Assembly (NCBI GenBank): GCA_019843655.1
Contig: JACDQD010000007.1
Location: forward strand, 22,834,365-22,898,364
Origin: Lethocerus indicus
Taxonomy: Eukaryota; Arthropoda; Insecta; Hemiptera; Belostomatidae
DNA length: 64,000 nt
Reading direction: 5' to 3'
Below the pieces are notes generated by a model. It was not told the origin of the DNA, did no database searches, and worked only from the letters and a program-made list of their open reading frames with translations. Positions within the stretch are counted from its first letter, which is position 1. Each line of letters begins with the position of its first letter. The translations under genes were made by a program, and so were the position numbers. This document shows, piece by piece, positions 36,821 through 51,200 of this stretch.

Positions 36821-39800
36821 AAATTTTCGTTCAATTAGAATATGTAACTGAGTGGTGCAAAACTAGTTCAGTGCTTGTTTCGTATATCGAGATTATATTG
36901 AGATTTCGTCTCACTACACGACACTGCGTCTGTAGAACAAGCGTAGAAATAAATCCTATTGGACATGAGAAATGTGCACCGCCTATGACCGCATTTCTCA
37001 GATAGTGAAATGTTTCAGTTTAATGAAGAATTATCGTACCGAAAAAATTAAGCTGGCATCGCGTGACCCCTAATATCCTCTTGCCTTATCACTGAATTAC
37101 ATCTAAATTGTTACAGCTTCGGGTTTCTCAATAGTGCCTTCTCACGATTCGAACTTTAATAGCGTTTTCCTCATTCCGAAAGAAGGAGCTGCTCCCTGTA
37201 TTTTTTTTTCTACTTCTGTTGTTATCAGTGGATTTGTATATTCAGTGCTTTTTTTGTTAAGACAGTATTCTTCAAGTGAATAACCAACCGCGGTGATTTA
37301 TTTAAATAATTAACTATATTGCGTTATCGAAAAGGACGTTTTGACATTTTTTTTACTTTTAATTTCGAATTCGCGGTATCTCCACTCTCCGGTATTACGT
37401 TCTCTTATAAAAATTTGTTTCTGACTCCTCATTGAAACTCATAACATCACTTTATACCCTCTCTCGTGCCAAAGAGATGACATACTCAATTGAATTTCAC
37501 ATTTAAATTTCCTAAAACAAATACGATAAGAACGACGGTTTGGATTTCCCCGACTGTTTTGCATGTTCGGCTGAAACTCCTGCCATATAAATGGTATAGG
37601 TTTCTGTTCTTTGTTCCGCTTGGCGTTGAATTCATTACGAATTCATGGAGATATTCGAGAAAACATCTCAAGAATACATCAATAATCAAGATGCTCTGGA
37701 ATTAATTCGATTTCGTTTTATTTTTCAAACTTTAATGATATTTTGATGAATTTCGATATTTGAGATCCAGTTGTAGCATTTAAAATGTACAGTCCATTGA
37801 AACGTTACGGAGATGAATAATGAAGTAGCGAGGGGCTTAAATATAAGAGTAGATCCGGGTTATGATTGATTAAAAAGTGGAACTTCGCTGGTAATTGAAC
37901 CCGGCGATGACGAAGACTGGTATCGCGGGTTCCATTGCCTCGAGCTGTAACTTTAATCAATTTTTTCTTTCATTGTTTTGGATTTGAACTATAACTAATA
38001 GCACTCTTGCCAACGAAGAATTTGTAACGGTCTAATATTTCTTAGGTATAATCGGCGACGCAAGAATAATGTATCATAAACTTGTAACTATTCGATAGAA
38101 CCGATTCGTGTGTCCCATTTTGGGTCCGAGACGTTCGGATAGGAAAAAGGGACGCTGGAAGCTAGAGAGTATGAAATGATTCACGAATTCAATTTCGAAA
38201 GAAAGAACGAATTCCGAGATCGCTATCTGATATTATTTAGAAAGTTATCGTACCGAAGGAACTGTTTCTCTTTTAATTGTTCGCTCACGCTTCGAGTCTA
38301 GGAGCCACGAACGGGAATAAGCAGTGACACACGAATAGCGCTTCGAAAGTTTTTGCGCCGTTGAATCGAAATTATTCTATTAATAACGATAATTATTTTA
38401 TTACAATTTCAGACATCAGGGAACTTCCAGGTAGTTTTTAGGGTTATTTCTTCAAGATAATAGCTTCCTTTGTTAACCGTGTACTGAAAACCTTTTTCGA
38501 TTACTGTTGTTTATTCCTCATTTTAAATTTAAACGCCTTAATTAAATTGAGTAATTGTTAGAGTTCGACTGAATAGGTGGGCTATTTTAAGAGAATCAGG
38601 TAGCTACCCCATTAATCCATAATTAGTTATAATTAAGAGCGTAGTAATTTTTAAATATATTGACGCAAAAATAGTAATTTTTTCAAATCCATTGTGTATA
38701 AAACGAATTATGATTACCCTGTAAAGTTAATTATACAGACGTTTAGCTTTTAGGCTGTCACGGATTAAATCGAGCCCGCCTGTAAAAAGCACCTAATATA
38801 AAAATTTGGAAATCTAACAGAGTTAGTAACCTGGAATTATCCGGCATTTTAGAAGTTGCTTCAGTTGTCTAGATGAAAGTAGTAAAGAATTAACAAAAAT
38901 ATTTCAGAAGGCCATTTACGAGAGGCCATTTATTCAAATGGTTCAAAAAAACTGGCGCCAGTAAAAAAAAATTCTTGTTGCGTACCAGAGGAGGATACCA
39001 GAGTTGCATTCATTCCTTCTCCCATACCGTAGGTGATGAACCGTAACAACTCTCACAGTGAATCACATGGGGCGGAACGTCGCAATCGCGGACTTGATTC
39101 AATTCGTTTTTTGTAAGGGCGCTCCCGGCGGTATCGTGGGGCTACGCTGTAGTAATTTTAAAAGTATACAATTACGTTGCGGGGCGTGTTGTTTTTCGCT
39201 CGAAGGCCGTTCTGGGAAACGACGGCCTTGGTCGGTTCTTTGGGCGGGTGAATCGAAGATGCGTGAAAAAGTGAAACACTCGCGCGCGCGCACACTCAGA
39301 CACAGAACGCCGGATGTAGAAAACGTCGGCTGGAAATTAGGCCTCCTACGCCTTTTAATATGCTCTACATGCCGTCCTCTCTGTACGCCCGATAGCCTCA
39401 TTAATTCGGCCAGAGGCCGCGGACCGTTTCCAGGAACGCAGCCCTCCGGATATGGAGCGCTGTGCTCCGTCCGGTCCTCCGATTCGATTCAAATTCGTAA
39501 TCGACAAATTCGATTTCGTTAAATGTCCGAATACTATTTTTATTCGCCGTCACAATGCTTAATCATAATTAATATTGGCATGTTTTACTCTCAAGTCGGT
39601 TTATAATTCAGAAAGGGACCGCGATAATTATATCGTCATTATTGTGAGCTTCTGTTTTCCCCCACCGACTGATCCTGTATTAGACCGGATTCAGGGCAGA
39701 TAGTATGCTCCGCCGGCAACCAACGTATGCAGGTGATTTATGCTTCGAAAAGTCGAAATTAGTCCAGCATAGAGCCAAATCAGCGAGTGGAGAACACCGC

Positions 39801-40332
39801 AAGAATGATGATATTTATTAATTATATTGGCTGAAACCTGAAATGTCGATAATTCACGTTCATATATTGGATGAAGTGTGTTGAAAATGCGGATAGTATG
39901 CTTTTAACAATTTGGCATTGATAAATGCACTATTACGAGGATTAATATTGTCTAATTTCCATATTTACGACTCTCGACAGAATTCCCTACAAAAATATAT
40001 CCTGATATCTTGATTTTCCTAAACTTGTGTGTAAAAATCAAATAAACGGCTAAGGACTAAAGACATGAAACCAAAATAAACATCTGGATATGATATTTTT
40101 TTTTAAATAAAATATTTTCCGTGATGGCGCATATCTCTAAATGGTTTAATAACGACGGCATTCTGGACTTTTCGGGACGTATCTCTGAGATTATTATAAT
40201 TGCAGAAACCGTTGGCGTGTCACTGGCGATATGATGGAAACAATTCGACACCCCCTCCCCTTGGAATATTCTCGAATATTCAAATCTCCCTCTGTCGTCG
40301 AAATCCGGATTATTAGGTCAGTTCTTTTTTCT

Positions 40333-40385
<53 letters not shown>

Positions 40386-41320
40386 CCTCTCTTTTTCTAG
40401 AGTTTTGCGACTGCTCGACCGTAAGGAAAGAAAAAGCAAGAGGAGCATTGACCGCGCTTAGCGCTAGACCCGACGCCTAATAGTTCTTACACTTTTCTTC
40501 AGGGCGTAGAAAATATTTTACTTATAATAGAAAATGTTTATTTTAAATATTCAATTTTTTAATCTCATCAGTTGTTATTTTGAAATTAACATTTATAAGC
40601 TATAAAGTGGTTGGGTCTACTTTGCAATATTTCTTCATTCTGTTACTTAAAGTGGTTATATCTATGTTAGTGGCAGTAGGTTCTTAGTGCGTTTTATGAG
40701 ACCTGTTTCAAACTGAGGATGGACGTCGTGCCTTTTGTTACTTTTTTAAAGTATCAGAGCGGCCCTTATTGGCGCGTTGCGGTGGAACCAAAGAAAAAGG
40801 GAGGGGCCCCTCGGCTTTTGTCCCGGTCCACTCGTTTTACGGTCGTACGCATCTCACCCCACCATTGTTCTCTGGACCCCTCTCATTTACAGCCGTGATT
40901 TACAAGATGGTACTCGTTGGAACAGATAGACAGGAAGGAGGACAAGGAAGGATGTAGAAAATAACGTCTTTTGGAAGGAAACTGCAGTCGAATTGGAGTA
41001 GATGACAATGGGGGACAGAAATCGTTCGATATTCGAAACTTGGCTTAAAGGAATTGGGAACATTCAATGAATCAATTCGGTGATCTCCTAGAGCTAGTGA
41101 TTTTATTTGAATATCTTTTTCGGGGATAATGAAGATTCCAATTTTGTTATTAAAATCAACTACCGGAGTAGCGAAAAATCTAAACTTTTTTATTGACTCC
41201 AGTACTTATCTGTCAAGAGTAACCTCGCATAATACGTTATACCAGCTTTATGATATTTGTCGCCTTTTATGAATCTAGTGGGTATAGCGATTATGTGACG
41301 ATATGTAATTATAATTAGTG
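36821..41320. other. Stretch without a recognised gene
   Basis: A GC-rich patch at 39.06-39.52 kb carries overlapping open frames on both strands and a short CG/CA run, with no codon-position bias that would single one out. A (CT)22 tract lies at 40339-40382. Confidence 0.4.
40339..40382. repeat. (CT)22 microsatellite
   Basis: An uninterrupted CT run of 44 bases. It accounts for the Arg-Glu and Leu-Ser repeats in the frames that cross it. Confidence 0.97.
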
Positions 41321-41400
41321 TATGGGTCGAGGTTAGCTGAGCAATTCACAGTACGATTTTAGGTCGCCAACACCTAATTTGGTCGAATCCAATGGTTGGG
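41321..41400 (+). mobile_element. Second tRNA-like SINE head, diverged
   Basis: TAGCTGAGC at 41334 resembles an A box and GGTCGAATCC at 41381-41390 resembles a B box, at about the spacing seen in the copy at 36751. It is more decayed and could be a separate family. Confidence 0.35.
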
Positions 41401-44400
41401 TAGACATAACTCCCCAACCAACTGCTTCAACTAGTGACAACGAATTATTAATTCACATATAACTATGACGAAAGTGCTATTCACATACCGCACTCGTGCA
41501 GTCTAGAATCTTAAAATGCCTGCAGGCCGATATCGGCTGTTGCAAAGATTTAACACGGGTGAGAATAATTATTTCGATTTTTCCTCGGTGTCGGGTCATC
41601 GACTGAAATAAATTCCTGTAGAATAATTGTAGCAGACACCCGGTTTCAACGGGAACAGAATGTGGATTATTCCGGACTGAGGCGGTATCATTGACCTCCA
41701 GAGACCAGTAGTGGACGGTGGATTCCCCTTCTCTCGACCACTTCCATACCTGTTCTCTGTTCACTTATATATCTGGAGTCGGTGATTAATACTACTTTGG
41801 TTTAGGAAATTCCCCGTAGATCATGTCCTCGTAATTACAATACAAATATTCAATCCGATTCATGCAAGTAGTTATTCGTCCGTTCCTTCCAGTTTGCCCA
41901 CTAAACTACTGATTTATATTCCCATTATTTAAGAATCTGTTTTAAGTCATGAATATGACGTTTGAACGTCTAAACGTTTAAAAGATTTCGCTGGTCTATA
42001 CGATATTTTCGAATAAAATGTTTTCATAAAAAAATTACGGTTTTTATTACAATACTACCGAGTAGTCTTACTGAAGCGAAGACTCCAAATTGTTGAATTT
42101 TGGGACTACCATTTCTGGAATACCGAGCGGCTGCATCATACAGCGTCCCGCGACAGTAATAATAATACTTATTTCAGAAAGTATTTTCCCATTCTTTTTT
42201 TTCACCGTGAAATTTTCAGCGGTCGACATATTGCCGTTATCTTAGCTGCTAAAAAATTCGTTTCGGGTTTTTGGTCAATTATTCAGGGGAGGAGGGGGCG
42301 GTGTATTTGTGGATGGGGGCGGGCTACCGCTATCGCTTCTTTTTGCTCTTTTTATATTCCTTTTCCAGTGGGGAATTGCCCATTTAAGTTTTCACCGGCG
42401 GTCCGGCTTTGCCTTTTTCCCTCCGCTCTCGGCTCCGGTTTCATTTAAGTGGGATTCCTCCTTCCCAGAAATTCAGGAGGGTACGACTCCAGTTTATTTA
42501 TCGGAATAGGAAAGGGGGGCGTTTTTCTTTTTCGGTTCTTTCTTTTTCAATAATTGAAGAAACCTTTGCTTTGGATGGCTTAGCGGAACGGTAATGAATT
42601 GAGTAAGTGCACTTGCGTCAAAAACGGGATGTAGAGACGTGAATGTTTTGGTGAATTTCCCAAGCAAATGGTTGAAAAACTAACCGAAATCGAGTTGAGG
42701 TGGAATATCGCAGGTTGTTATTCCAACCTTCACGGACCCAAAACATTTACCTTAATAAACCGAGGAAGTAAAGTTTTATTCTAACGGTGAACAATATAAA
42801 GTTTTTTCGTGTATTTTTATGTTATTGATATAAACATGTTTCTAATTTACATCGTAAGGGATACATTTTCGTTCGGAATGGTCATTCAAAATTTTAAATT
42901 GATTAAAGAAAACTTTAGGATTAGCAGATTAACCGATTATAAAAAGTTTATATTGCTTCGTTCTCTCGTTTTGCTGTTGTCGATGCCTAAACTCAAACTA
43001 ATTAAAGTTTACTTAGTTGCTTATTTACGGCTGGTCAGTCGCTTCAGCTGGGATCGGCCTCTATGCCTATTTCATAATGGTTTCCTTTGGAAGTGGCTGG
43101 GTAGGTCTTTTTTCACTTGCAATAACCGGCACCATTCAATTTGTTGAAGTGCTCCCGCTCTTTCTCGTTGGGAAATTTGTTTTATTGGCCGGTCATCGGC
43201 CACCTTTTCCTACCTGTATATTCGGCCTTTCTATATCCCGGCTGTCAGCCTTCATATTCGGCCAATGCATATATGGAGTTGTATACGACCTGCGGCGCCC
43301 AAAGCTTTTTCTACCGTATTTTCCTGCCGTCATGAATTTGTTTTTGTTCCTCTCCCCGCGCAACGTATTTTTAATATTATGTCGTGAGAGTTAATGAAAT
43401 CGGTTTGAGATGATTATGCGTGGTTCGTTCGGCGTGGATTCGGATCCATGAAGATTGGACATCTAATTTTACAAACATTGTAGACCTTGCAGTATTGTTG
43501 CTCTGAGTGTGTCCCAATTCCATTCTCAACAGAATAACCCTGTACTAATTCCACGAGAACAGACATTAAACACGGTTTATGATAAACTGAAGAATTTATT
43601 ATGTTCTTATGCAAGAATACTATGGTTGGGTTATAGTGTGTGCTAATGATATGAAAATGGAGTCGTACGTCAGTGTACAGCGAAATTCGATATCCTGCAG
43701 ATGTTTGGCACATCAATAGCAAGGCGTATTCAAAAAATAAAGTCAGCCAAAACAGCTGTCTTTTAGTCCACCATAAATAACCTGATGATGAAAACCGGGA
43801 TACCTGGTTTGCTATATTTCGCGGTATCATACAAATAATTTTAATGAATTAAAATGATTAACTTTGATGAATTCGGCTGTGATTTTTCTGTAGATAAATG
43901 TACTATTCTAGTTCTCCTGCCTTGCCTTAATGCTACAATTGTTCGTGGGAACGGACGGTACCTTGAGGGCGAATTAGAGTGTCTTTAAATAGGTTTCCAG
44001 GCTGCGCCCAGTATGACAGGATTTAAATATTACTTAGCCTCCGTAACGATTCATAATTGGATTCGGGATTGCGACTAAAATAATGACTGGTCTGTTTCTA
44101 TTTAAAGCTTTCTAACTGTGATTTTTACAAAGGTCAAGGAAAAGCCGATCTGAAATATCACGAGATCCTCTAGTGGAGTTACTCTTTTCGCCGTATGTCC
44201 TCGTTTAGATATTCTTACCGTTAGAACGTTTACTATTTAGTTTCAAGGATACTAATCAAGAGTTTAGCTGTGTTTTCGAATATCACACACCATAAGAGTG
44301 CTAGTAATGGGACTTCAGTTGGACTGCTTGTTTTAGAATTAGAAGATTTGAAATTACGTAAATTTGGCCTGGCATTTCCTCAAAAATGCAACATAGGACT

Positions 44401-47400
44401 TGAAATTTGTAGGAATATTCCCTCTCTTTGTTCTTCGGTTGAGATTTTGTGACGGTATTTTTAAGAGGGCGGGTATTGTTGTACCTCACAGATAGATTTT
44501 AGTTATTTATTACGGCGGTATTCGATTTAAACTGCTAGATTTTTACCGTAAGATTTTTACTGCAATAAACATAAAAATGTCAGTTTCATTAGTCATCATA
44601 TGTGAGACATCTTTTCCATCGCCTAAGGCAAAGTATATATTTCCGCCCATGAATGCGCTTTGGACTCGAAAAGTATGAGGATGAAATGAAATGTCGACGA
44701 TCCGTCCAAAGAATTTGCGGCATCTTCGGGAGTCCGGAGGGTTAAAGTGTAAACCGGTTTCTCCCATCGTGAACCATGAGGCACGCACCGAGCAGCCGAG
44801 GTATATATAAGTGGCCCCGCATACATTCACGAAGCTCCACGTACTGTATTGTACCAGAGTTTCACATGACGTAGGACGAGTGAAAACCATTTTTTTTTCT
44901 CTTTCGAGGAGGAGCCATGCATAATGACACCGTGAAAATGTAACGCGTAATGACGGGAGTAACATTATGATAGGATGATGGCCCGCAGGTGAGAGGGAAC
45001 CGTGAAAAAAATTGTTTGGAAGTTTCATTTTTTGTTGGAGAATTGCGAGGGACAGGACAAAAAGTATGCGTGCACCTCCCATTTCTCATACCTACTCATA
45101 CTATAAATGTATTGAATTATTTTTTAATGCACCGAGTACATCATAAAGCAAATCATATTATGCTTGTAGTAATTACGTTAACACGAACCTGTGCGTAAAA
45201 TATTTAGGTAAAAGAAGCAGAACTAATTATTAGATACACAGAAGTTGCGATTGTTGAGGCCTAGAGAAATTACACCCTAACTCTTAGTCGGTTAGGACGA
45301 AGCCACATGCTCAATGCGAACAGAACTAAATACCAAGAGCGAGTCACGCTAAAAACATCCCTTACGATATTCTAAATTGCATCAATGGACTGGGTCGCGG
45401 TACATTTAGCTTTGGGTCGGACGTTGTTGAACCGATTCCAAGAAGGCGCCACTGCTCTGGCCCCGGGGGCCAAATACCGGCCCTTTGCTATATTAAAAGA
45501 AGCCCGATATTCGCGCATATATGTCCGGTCACGATCCGATATTAATTTCAGTCGCAGAAATATATTATTGACAAGATCCGCAAGAGGGAAATTGATTTTG
45601 CGCAAACGTAACGGATATTACGGTACGCTAGATTAAAAAATTAAAATATTTACAATTTATAAATGAATTGAAAAATTATTATTTATAATAAAGTTTTGTT
45701 ACTTACTTTTCTAGTTTAATGTTTAAACAAACCGGGGATACATTCACATTTTAAATTCTTGAACTCTGTCCAAAGTAGTACTACTAATAGTGGCCCAATT
45801 GTACTAACGCAATTGTAACTCGGGGAGGTTGCCCCAGATTTTTGTTTCCTTTCCCATGGTTCTTTTGTAATTATAGGATAGTTGAACAAATTATTTTAAA
45901 TTTGTCATTTTTCTTACGTTCCACTAATTTTTTGTTACAATGATAACAGTTCCTCCCGGTTATCTCTCACCTCATTCATCTTTTACTATAAATATAATTT
46001 TTATTAGTGGTTATGGAAGAGATTATTCTATATCTCGGGATCTTCTATTACGAAATGGTTCTGGAAAAATTCGAGAACTCGCGAACCTTTTCTTCATCTC
46101 CTTAAATCTCTTTTGAGGTTGACAAGTAATTTTACCCTGATGACGCAAGGTCTGGATTCCGGGCAAAAGAAAATTACCTGGGTTTTCAAAACTATATAGA
46201 TAGAACTTGTTACAAGGTACTACTTCTGTTCTGCAAATCGATGCAATAAAGGAACAAACTACATCGTTTCTCAGTGGTCCAAGCGTGTTGTACCTTAGCC
46301 AAGGGAGATAAAGAAAACCCATTGCACGGTTCTTTTCATAATATACGGTCTATAGAAAGAGATCCTTGTTAGTTCTCGTCTCGTTCGAATGGTATCGCAC
46401 TATTCGCATTAAACGATGGTTGCCTGTACTCAATTCAAATTCTTATTTTGGCAACAATTTCTTGTTACGATCTCCGGACGAATCGAAAGATGTGGAGAGC
46501 CTGCTTTTGTTAGGAAAGTTCGGCACTAATGCCTTGGACAAGGGGCCGTACTTTACTTTCCAGGTACAGGCGTGTAATTCTAAGACTAGTTCAACTTGAA
46601 ATTTATTAACCGCGATAACTGGAGAATTAAACTGGAGAGGGGGGAGAGAGAAAGACTTATGTAATAGAGGTTAGCGTGTGTGCGAAGTGGCAGACTGTTT
46701 CGTGCGACCCATATAGTCGGAAGCGTTAAAGGTTAGACGCTCGGTCCGCTCGCTTTTAGCTGCATCACTCTCACATCTCTAATGCAACTGAACATTGTGC
46801 AAACTGAGTCCCGAGCACGACTCCTCTCGAGTAGATGGTAAACAACAAGTCTCAGCCACAATTCCACCCCGCTTACTTTGATTTTTAGAATAAGTTGTCG
46901 GTAGATCGCTTGGACGTCTTAGTATACATCCTTGGTACTGTAACTATTATTTGGCAATTTTACGATTGGTGCTGGTATTTATTTTTGGAGCATGAATACT
47001 GTTAAATACTCTTGAGATATTCTATCATCTCCCAGTGATATCACACTTGATTAAGTATTTAGTTAGTGGACTCGACGCTGAACTTAGCAAGTTTCATTAA
47101 GACGTTTGCCACCGGCAGCGAAATTCCTCAATTACCGATCTCTAGAGAAATATAAATTAGTTTAATAGATTTATGGGGATTTCTGCGGTCTTATGTCACA
47201 CAATTCGTCACAAACAATTAAAAGTAATAAAATACGTTTTAGGATTTCACGTATTTATTAAAAGAATGTTCATAAATCAGGTTTGCTGGGCAATTTTTAT
47301 CGCCCACAATACAAAGAGACCGTAATTATTAGAAAATCAAAAATCGAAGTCGGATGGGGCAACACGTTTCTGACGGGCTCAAGTCTATAATGGAACTTCC

Positions 47401-47525
47401 ATTATATAATAAATTGGTTGGGGAGGGTGGCGGCATTTAAGTAGTGAGAAGGCAGTGGGACGCGTTATGAGAAATTGTCGGGGCACATTCCCTGCCCGGG
47501 GATTTATGAGCCCTTGGCTAGAGCA

Positions 47526-47555
47526 CAATTCAAACCTCGTAAGGCGCATTAGCCC
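47526..47555 (+). repeat. 30-base direct repeat, copy 1
   Basis: Matches 48185-48214 at 27 of 30 positions (CAATTCAAA, two differing bases, TCGTA, one differing base, GGCGCATTAGCCC). Both are followed by C-rich sequence. Confidence 0.8.
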
Positions 47556-48184
47556 GCATATCATGACCCACCCCTCCCCTCCTACCCATCCGTTCCTCTA
47601 ATCCCCTTCCGAATGTTCAAACATATATCCGCCGGTGGAATTACCTCGGGAAGGACAAATTTCATATTTATAACTGACATACGACTTGTTCACTTTCTCA
47701 TTTTTTTAGAACGTAGAAAAAACTCCTAATGATCGTATCAAAATACCACAGGCATATTATCCTGCGATCCGAACCGAATATGTTGCAATTGAATTTTTGT
47801 AGCTCAGTTGGCTGATATTAATTTCAAAATAAAATTTACTCCTTTGTTTTGTATCCGTATTTATTGTTAATAATTTCGTTCGTATTTAACTCTCTGCAGG
47901 TGGGAACTATACATATTGGTAAATTTCGATGCAACTATTTTAATGAAGGTATAACATTGAATTCCCAATATACCAATCTGACTCCAACTCGCTGAGCTCC
48001 AACCGGGTTTCAACAATTCAAACGCCAAATGTTCTCTAGGATGTACCGACTTATCAGTGAAATGGCGAACTTGAAATTCATAACGATCCTCCTTCCTGTT
48101 GGCCATTTTTCTTGATTTTCTTCCTGCCCCGAGTCCAAGACCGGGTTTAGAATATCAGAACGGACATATCAGAGAGCCCGAGCT

Positions 48185-48214
48185 CAATTCAAAGGTCGTA
48201 TGGCGCATTAGCCC
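48185..48214 (+). repeat. 30-base direct repeat, copy 2
   Basis: Same orientation as the copy at 47526, about 660 bases away. The surrounding sequence is not obviously duplicated. Confidence 0.8.
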
Positions 48215-51200
48215 CACCCCGGTCCCCCCATACAAATGGTATTTCATATCCCCAACACACTGCTCCTGTCTGCAAATTACCTTCCCAACGACCAGTTCGA
48301 TTTGTATATAAATAGCTCATTCCCCGATGTACATTTAGAATTCGTGTTTATTTCTTCATTCAGTCCTATTTTTCAGAACAGTCTGCATCGCCTAATTTCG
48401 ATTCTAACTGGAATTATTTCTTCACGGCCGTGCCTATTGTTTTTTGGCTCGTATCACTTTGGCCTTGAGGGCATTCTGTGACGAATTTTGTCGCGAATAA
48501 TTAACTGACGGATATTAATTCAATAAATTGAGGAAAACCCTGCGGACACAATGTGATGCGATTTGAAACATCAGTTGACTACTATTATTACTTCAGACGA
48601 ATGTTCCATTAGAAAATTTAATGGAACCAGAATTTTTATAGGAAACAGTGTTCCAATCTCAGAACGTCTTTTGCATCTGAATTAAATTAAATCTACAAAC
48701 GTTGTGCGGATGAATCCGCATGGAAATCCCTACTGTTGGTCCAGCAGTCCTTGATTCTCTAACCGTGGGAGCCCATTGGGAAATCCCCTTAAAGTTCTAG
48801 CAGGTGATTTACCTATATTTCCGTCCGCTATAACGATATGGCCGACATATCCAACGTTACAAACAAGAAATTTTACAAATTAGGAGTTTGCTGTTTCTTT
48901 CCCTCTCCCACATTATGCAATACATTATACAATTACCCGTTTTACATTACTTTATATTAATCTATTTATAGTTATAAGTAGTACTATTCACATTTTTTAC
49001 GTTTCTCCTCTCACTTAATTGATTAGGTTCCCATAAAATTGATTGAAACATAATTTTAATTTTACAAGCCAGTCGACGACGCCACTTTCCCCTTATCTAA
49101 CACACCCAAGAGCTTCCTATGTAATAAACCCATAAATTTTCGATTATTATCGGAACAGAACGCTCTATAATGGTAGTGGGGACTTTTGTTAGCGAATGTC
49201 CGGGTAGTTGCGCCACCGGTATATAGCCTTGCACAAGTTTTAACGAATTTCCTCCCTAAGAGTGGCTTCCTGTTCGCGGCTCCTTCTTGCCTCGTTTAAC
49301 AATATTCGAACACAATAAATAATTCATTATTTCCGTCACTAAGTGTTGTTAATTAATATTGTTTGCCAGAGATTCTAATGTTTCTTTCCCTTATTCCATA
49401 AATACTATTACTATAATTCTGTGATGTATTTATTAATTCCATAGCTTACAGTGTTAGGAATTCCTTCTGTGCTGCCTGACATCATACAATAATAAAGTAT
49501 AGTTCGATATAAAGTTATTTAGGCGCAAAACAGGGAAACCATAACATAAAAGCTATTTATACCCCTTATTTCTTGCTTGTTTACCGCTAAGCAGTAGACA
49601 TTGATGTGCTGCGAAATTACATGTCTCGCTCTGTTCCCTTACGCTTTATTCTGCACGTCTCTACCCTTCTAATGCTTTACGATATATTGGGCATTTAAAG
49701 TAATCACCCTTTTAATTATTTCCGGGGTAGAATTGCGGACTAGCTATTCAACTACTAATTGAAGCTACCCAATGGGAACATTATAAACGCGCCTCTTGTT
49801 ATTGTGCAAGAATTTCATTTGCATTTCTTTTTCTAAGCCTTACCCCCTACAACTGTTTTGTATTTGCGTCAGTGAAAACGTTATTTACGCACAATCGGTA
49901 AAATAAATACTATCTCTGGCCTTGAGTTGGTGCAGGGCATTTACACAATTTCCTTTTCTTTTCTGAAACGGAATTTCTTTTTTTCTCTAAAAGAGAAGAA
50001 TTGTGCAATAGGATGTGGTGATATTAAAATTATTTGTGCTGGATACAAACGCGTAGTCATTAGATCTAGTCATTGCTGTGACTCAAGCCAGTTGTTGAAT
50101 AGTTTGGCCGCGATAGTGTTCCTTATTCTTTTCATTTTGTTAATCAACATCCAAAACCACGGAGGAAGAATTCTTATTGTAGAATAGAACAATGGGCATA
50201 GGCTGTTTAACAGCAATTATTAATAAAGATACTAGTCGCAAGATTATCTTAGCGCGCGTGTTCTAAGCGTTAAGTTCTATTAGCGTTTCGCTTTCTTATT
50301 TTTTTCTTAGTTTATTTTTTAGAGAAATATCATGCGATACAATTAAGGAAAATTATAAGTGACAGTTGAGGATTGGCATGTGTCACCATGCGGTTGGTAA
50401 TAACAAGTTGACTGGCTCCGATAAAGGGCAGAATAGGCCCCATTGACGGTGTCAAATAAATGTCTGAACACGCTTCACTACATCGGCCTAATTGATTTAA
50501 AAATATCTTACATAACTCCGAGTGTATGTCAGTGCAGTGATATTATTAACGGTTATTTTAACTTATAGTCTTGTTGATCATATAATTTTGACCACAGTTA
50601 CAGACATTATGTTTCTATATTTTTTCTCGTATCGTTTATTAAAGTAGTAATTTTACAAGGCTAAAGTAAAATATACTACAAATGGGATATGATTCTAAGT
50701 AATATTCTGTTTTTGGTTACGCCACCTGCATTTTTCTTTATTTTGTCCCGGGATCGATTTACGTTGCACTTTAGAGGAATAATAGAAGAAGTTCGAGAGT
50801 AGAAAATTCGACTTTGTATATAGTCGGGTAAAATTAAAACGTTGGTGTCGATTCGCCGTTCGACATGTTTGAACAAGTCCGGTTCAGGTAAAATGTGGAG
50901 AAGGTAGCGGTGAGTGTACAGTTAGATTGGCTCGCAAGCTCTTGTAACTTTGGCGCTTGGCAAAGGGGCCCATTCGGGCTCTAGATATTCAGTTCTTCGC
51001 CCTTGGGGGGGGGGGAACCGTTTCCAAAACGAATATCAACCGTCGGCGCGAACGCCCGAAATTATCTCAAGAAATTCTCTACGCATGAAATTAGTGGCCT
51101 CGTTTTAATTGATGGCCACTTTAACGCGTCGAGAATTGCAGCCTCTCCCGCACGCCTCCAGTCAAATTTCGCAATTTATGCACGCCTCGAAATAAATAAC

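Noticed and set aside
39058..39522. 154-codon plus-strand frame overlapping a 100-codon minus frame
   Set aside because: Both strands are open because the patch is GC-rich; the third positions show no clear bias on either strand and there is no homology.
40194..40461. Frames encoding Arg-Glu and Leu-Ser repeats
   Set aside because: They are produced by the (CT)22 microsatellite.
43017..43394. Hydrophobic 125-codon frame resembling a membrane protein
   Set aside because: T-rich DNA gives Phe/Leu/Ile-rich translation; there is no splice context or recognised family.
43414..43830. 138-codon minus-strand frame
   Set aside because: Mixed composition without motif, and no neighbouring exon.
44802..44811. 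TATATATAAG as a core promoter
   Set aside because: Only a poor initiator match downstream and no supported exon.
44543..45082. 179-codon minus-strand open frame
   Set aside because: No domain, no splice context and no codon bias. Given the number of frames in 64 kb, one or two frames of this length are expected by chance.
47811..47835. TAGCTCAGTTGG, a good tRNA A box
   Set aside because: No B box or cloverleaf follows at the right distance.
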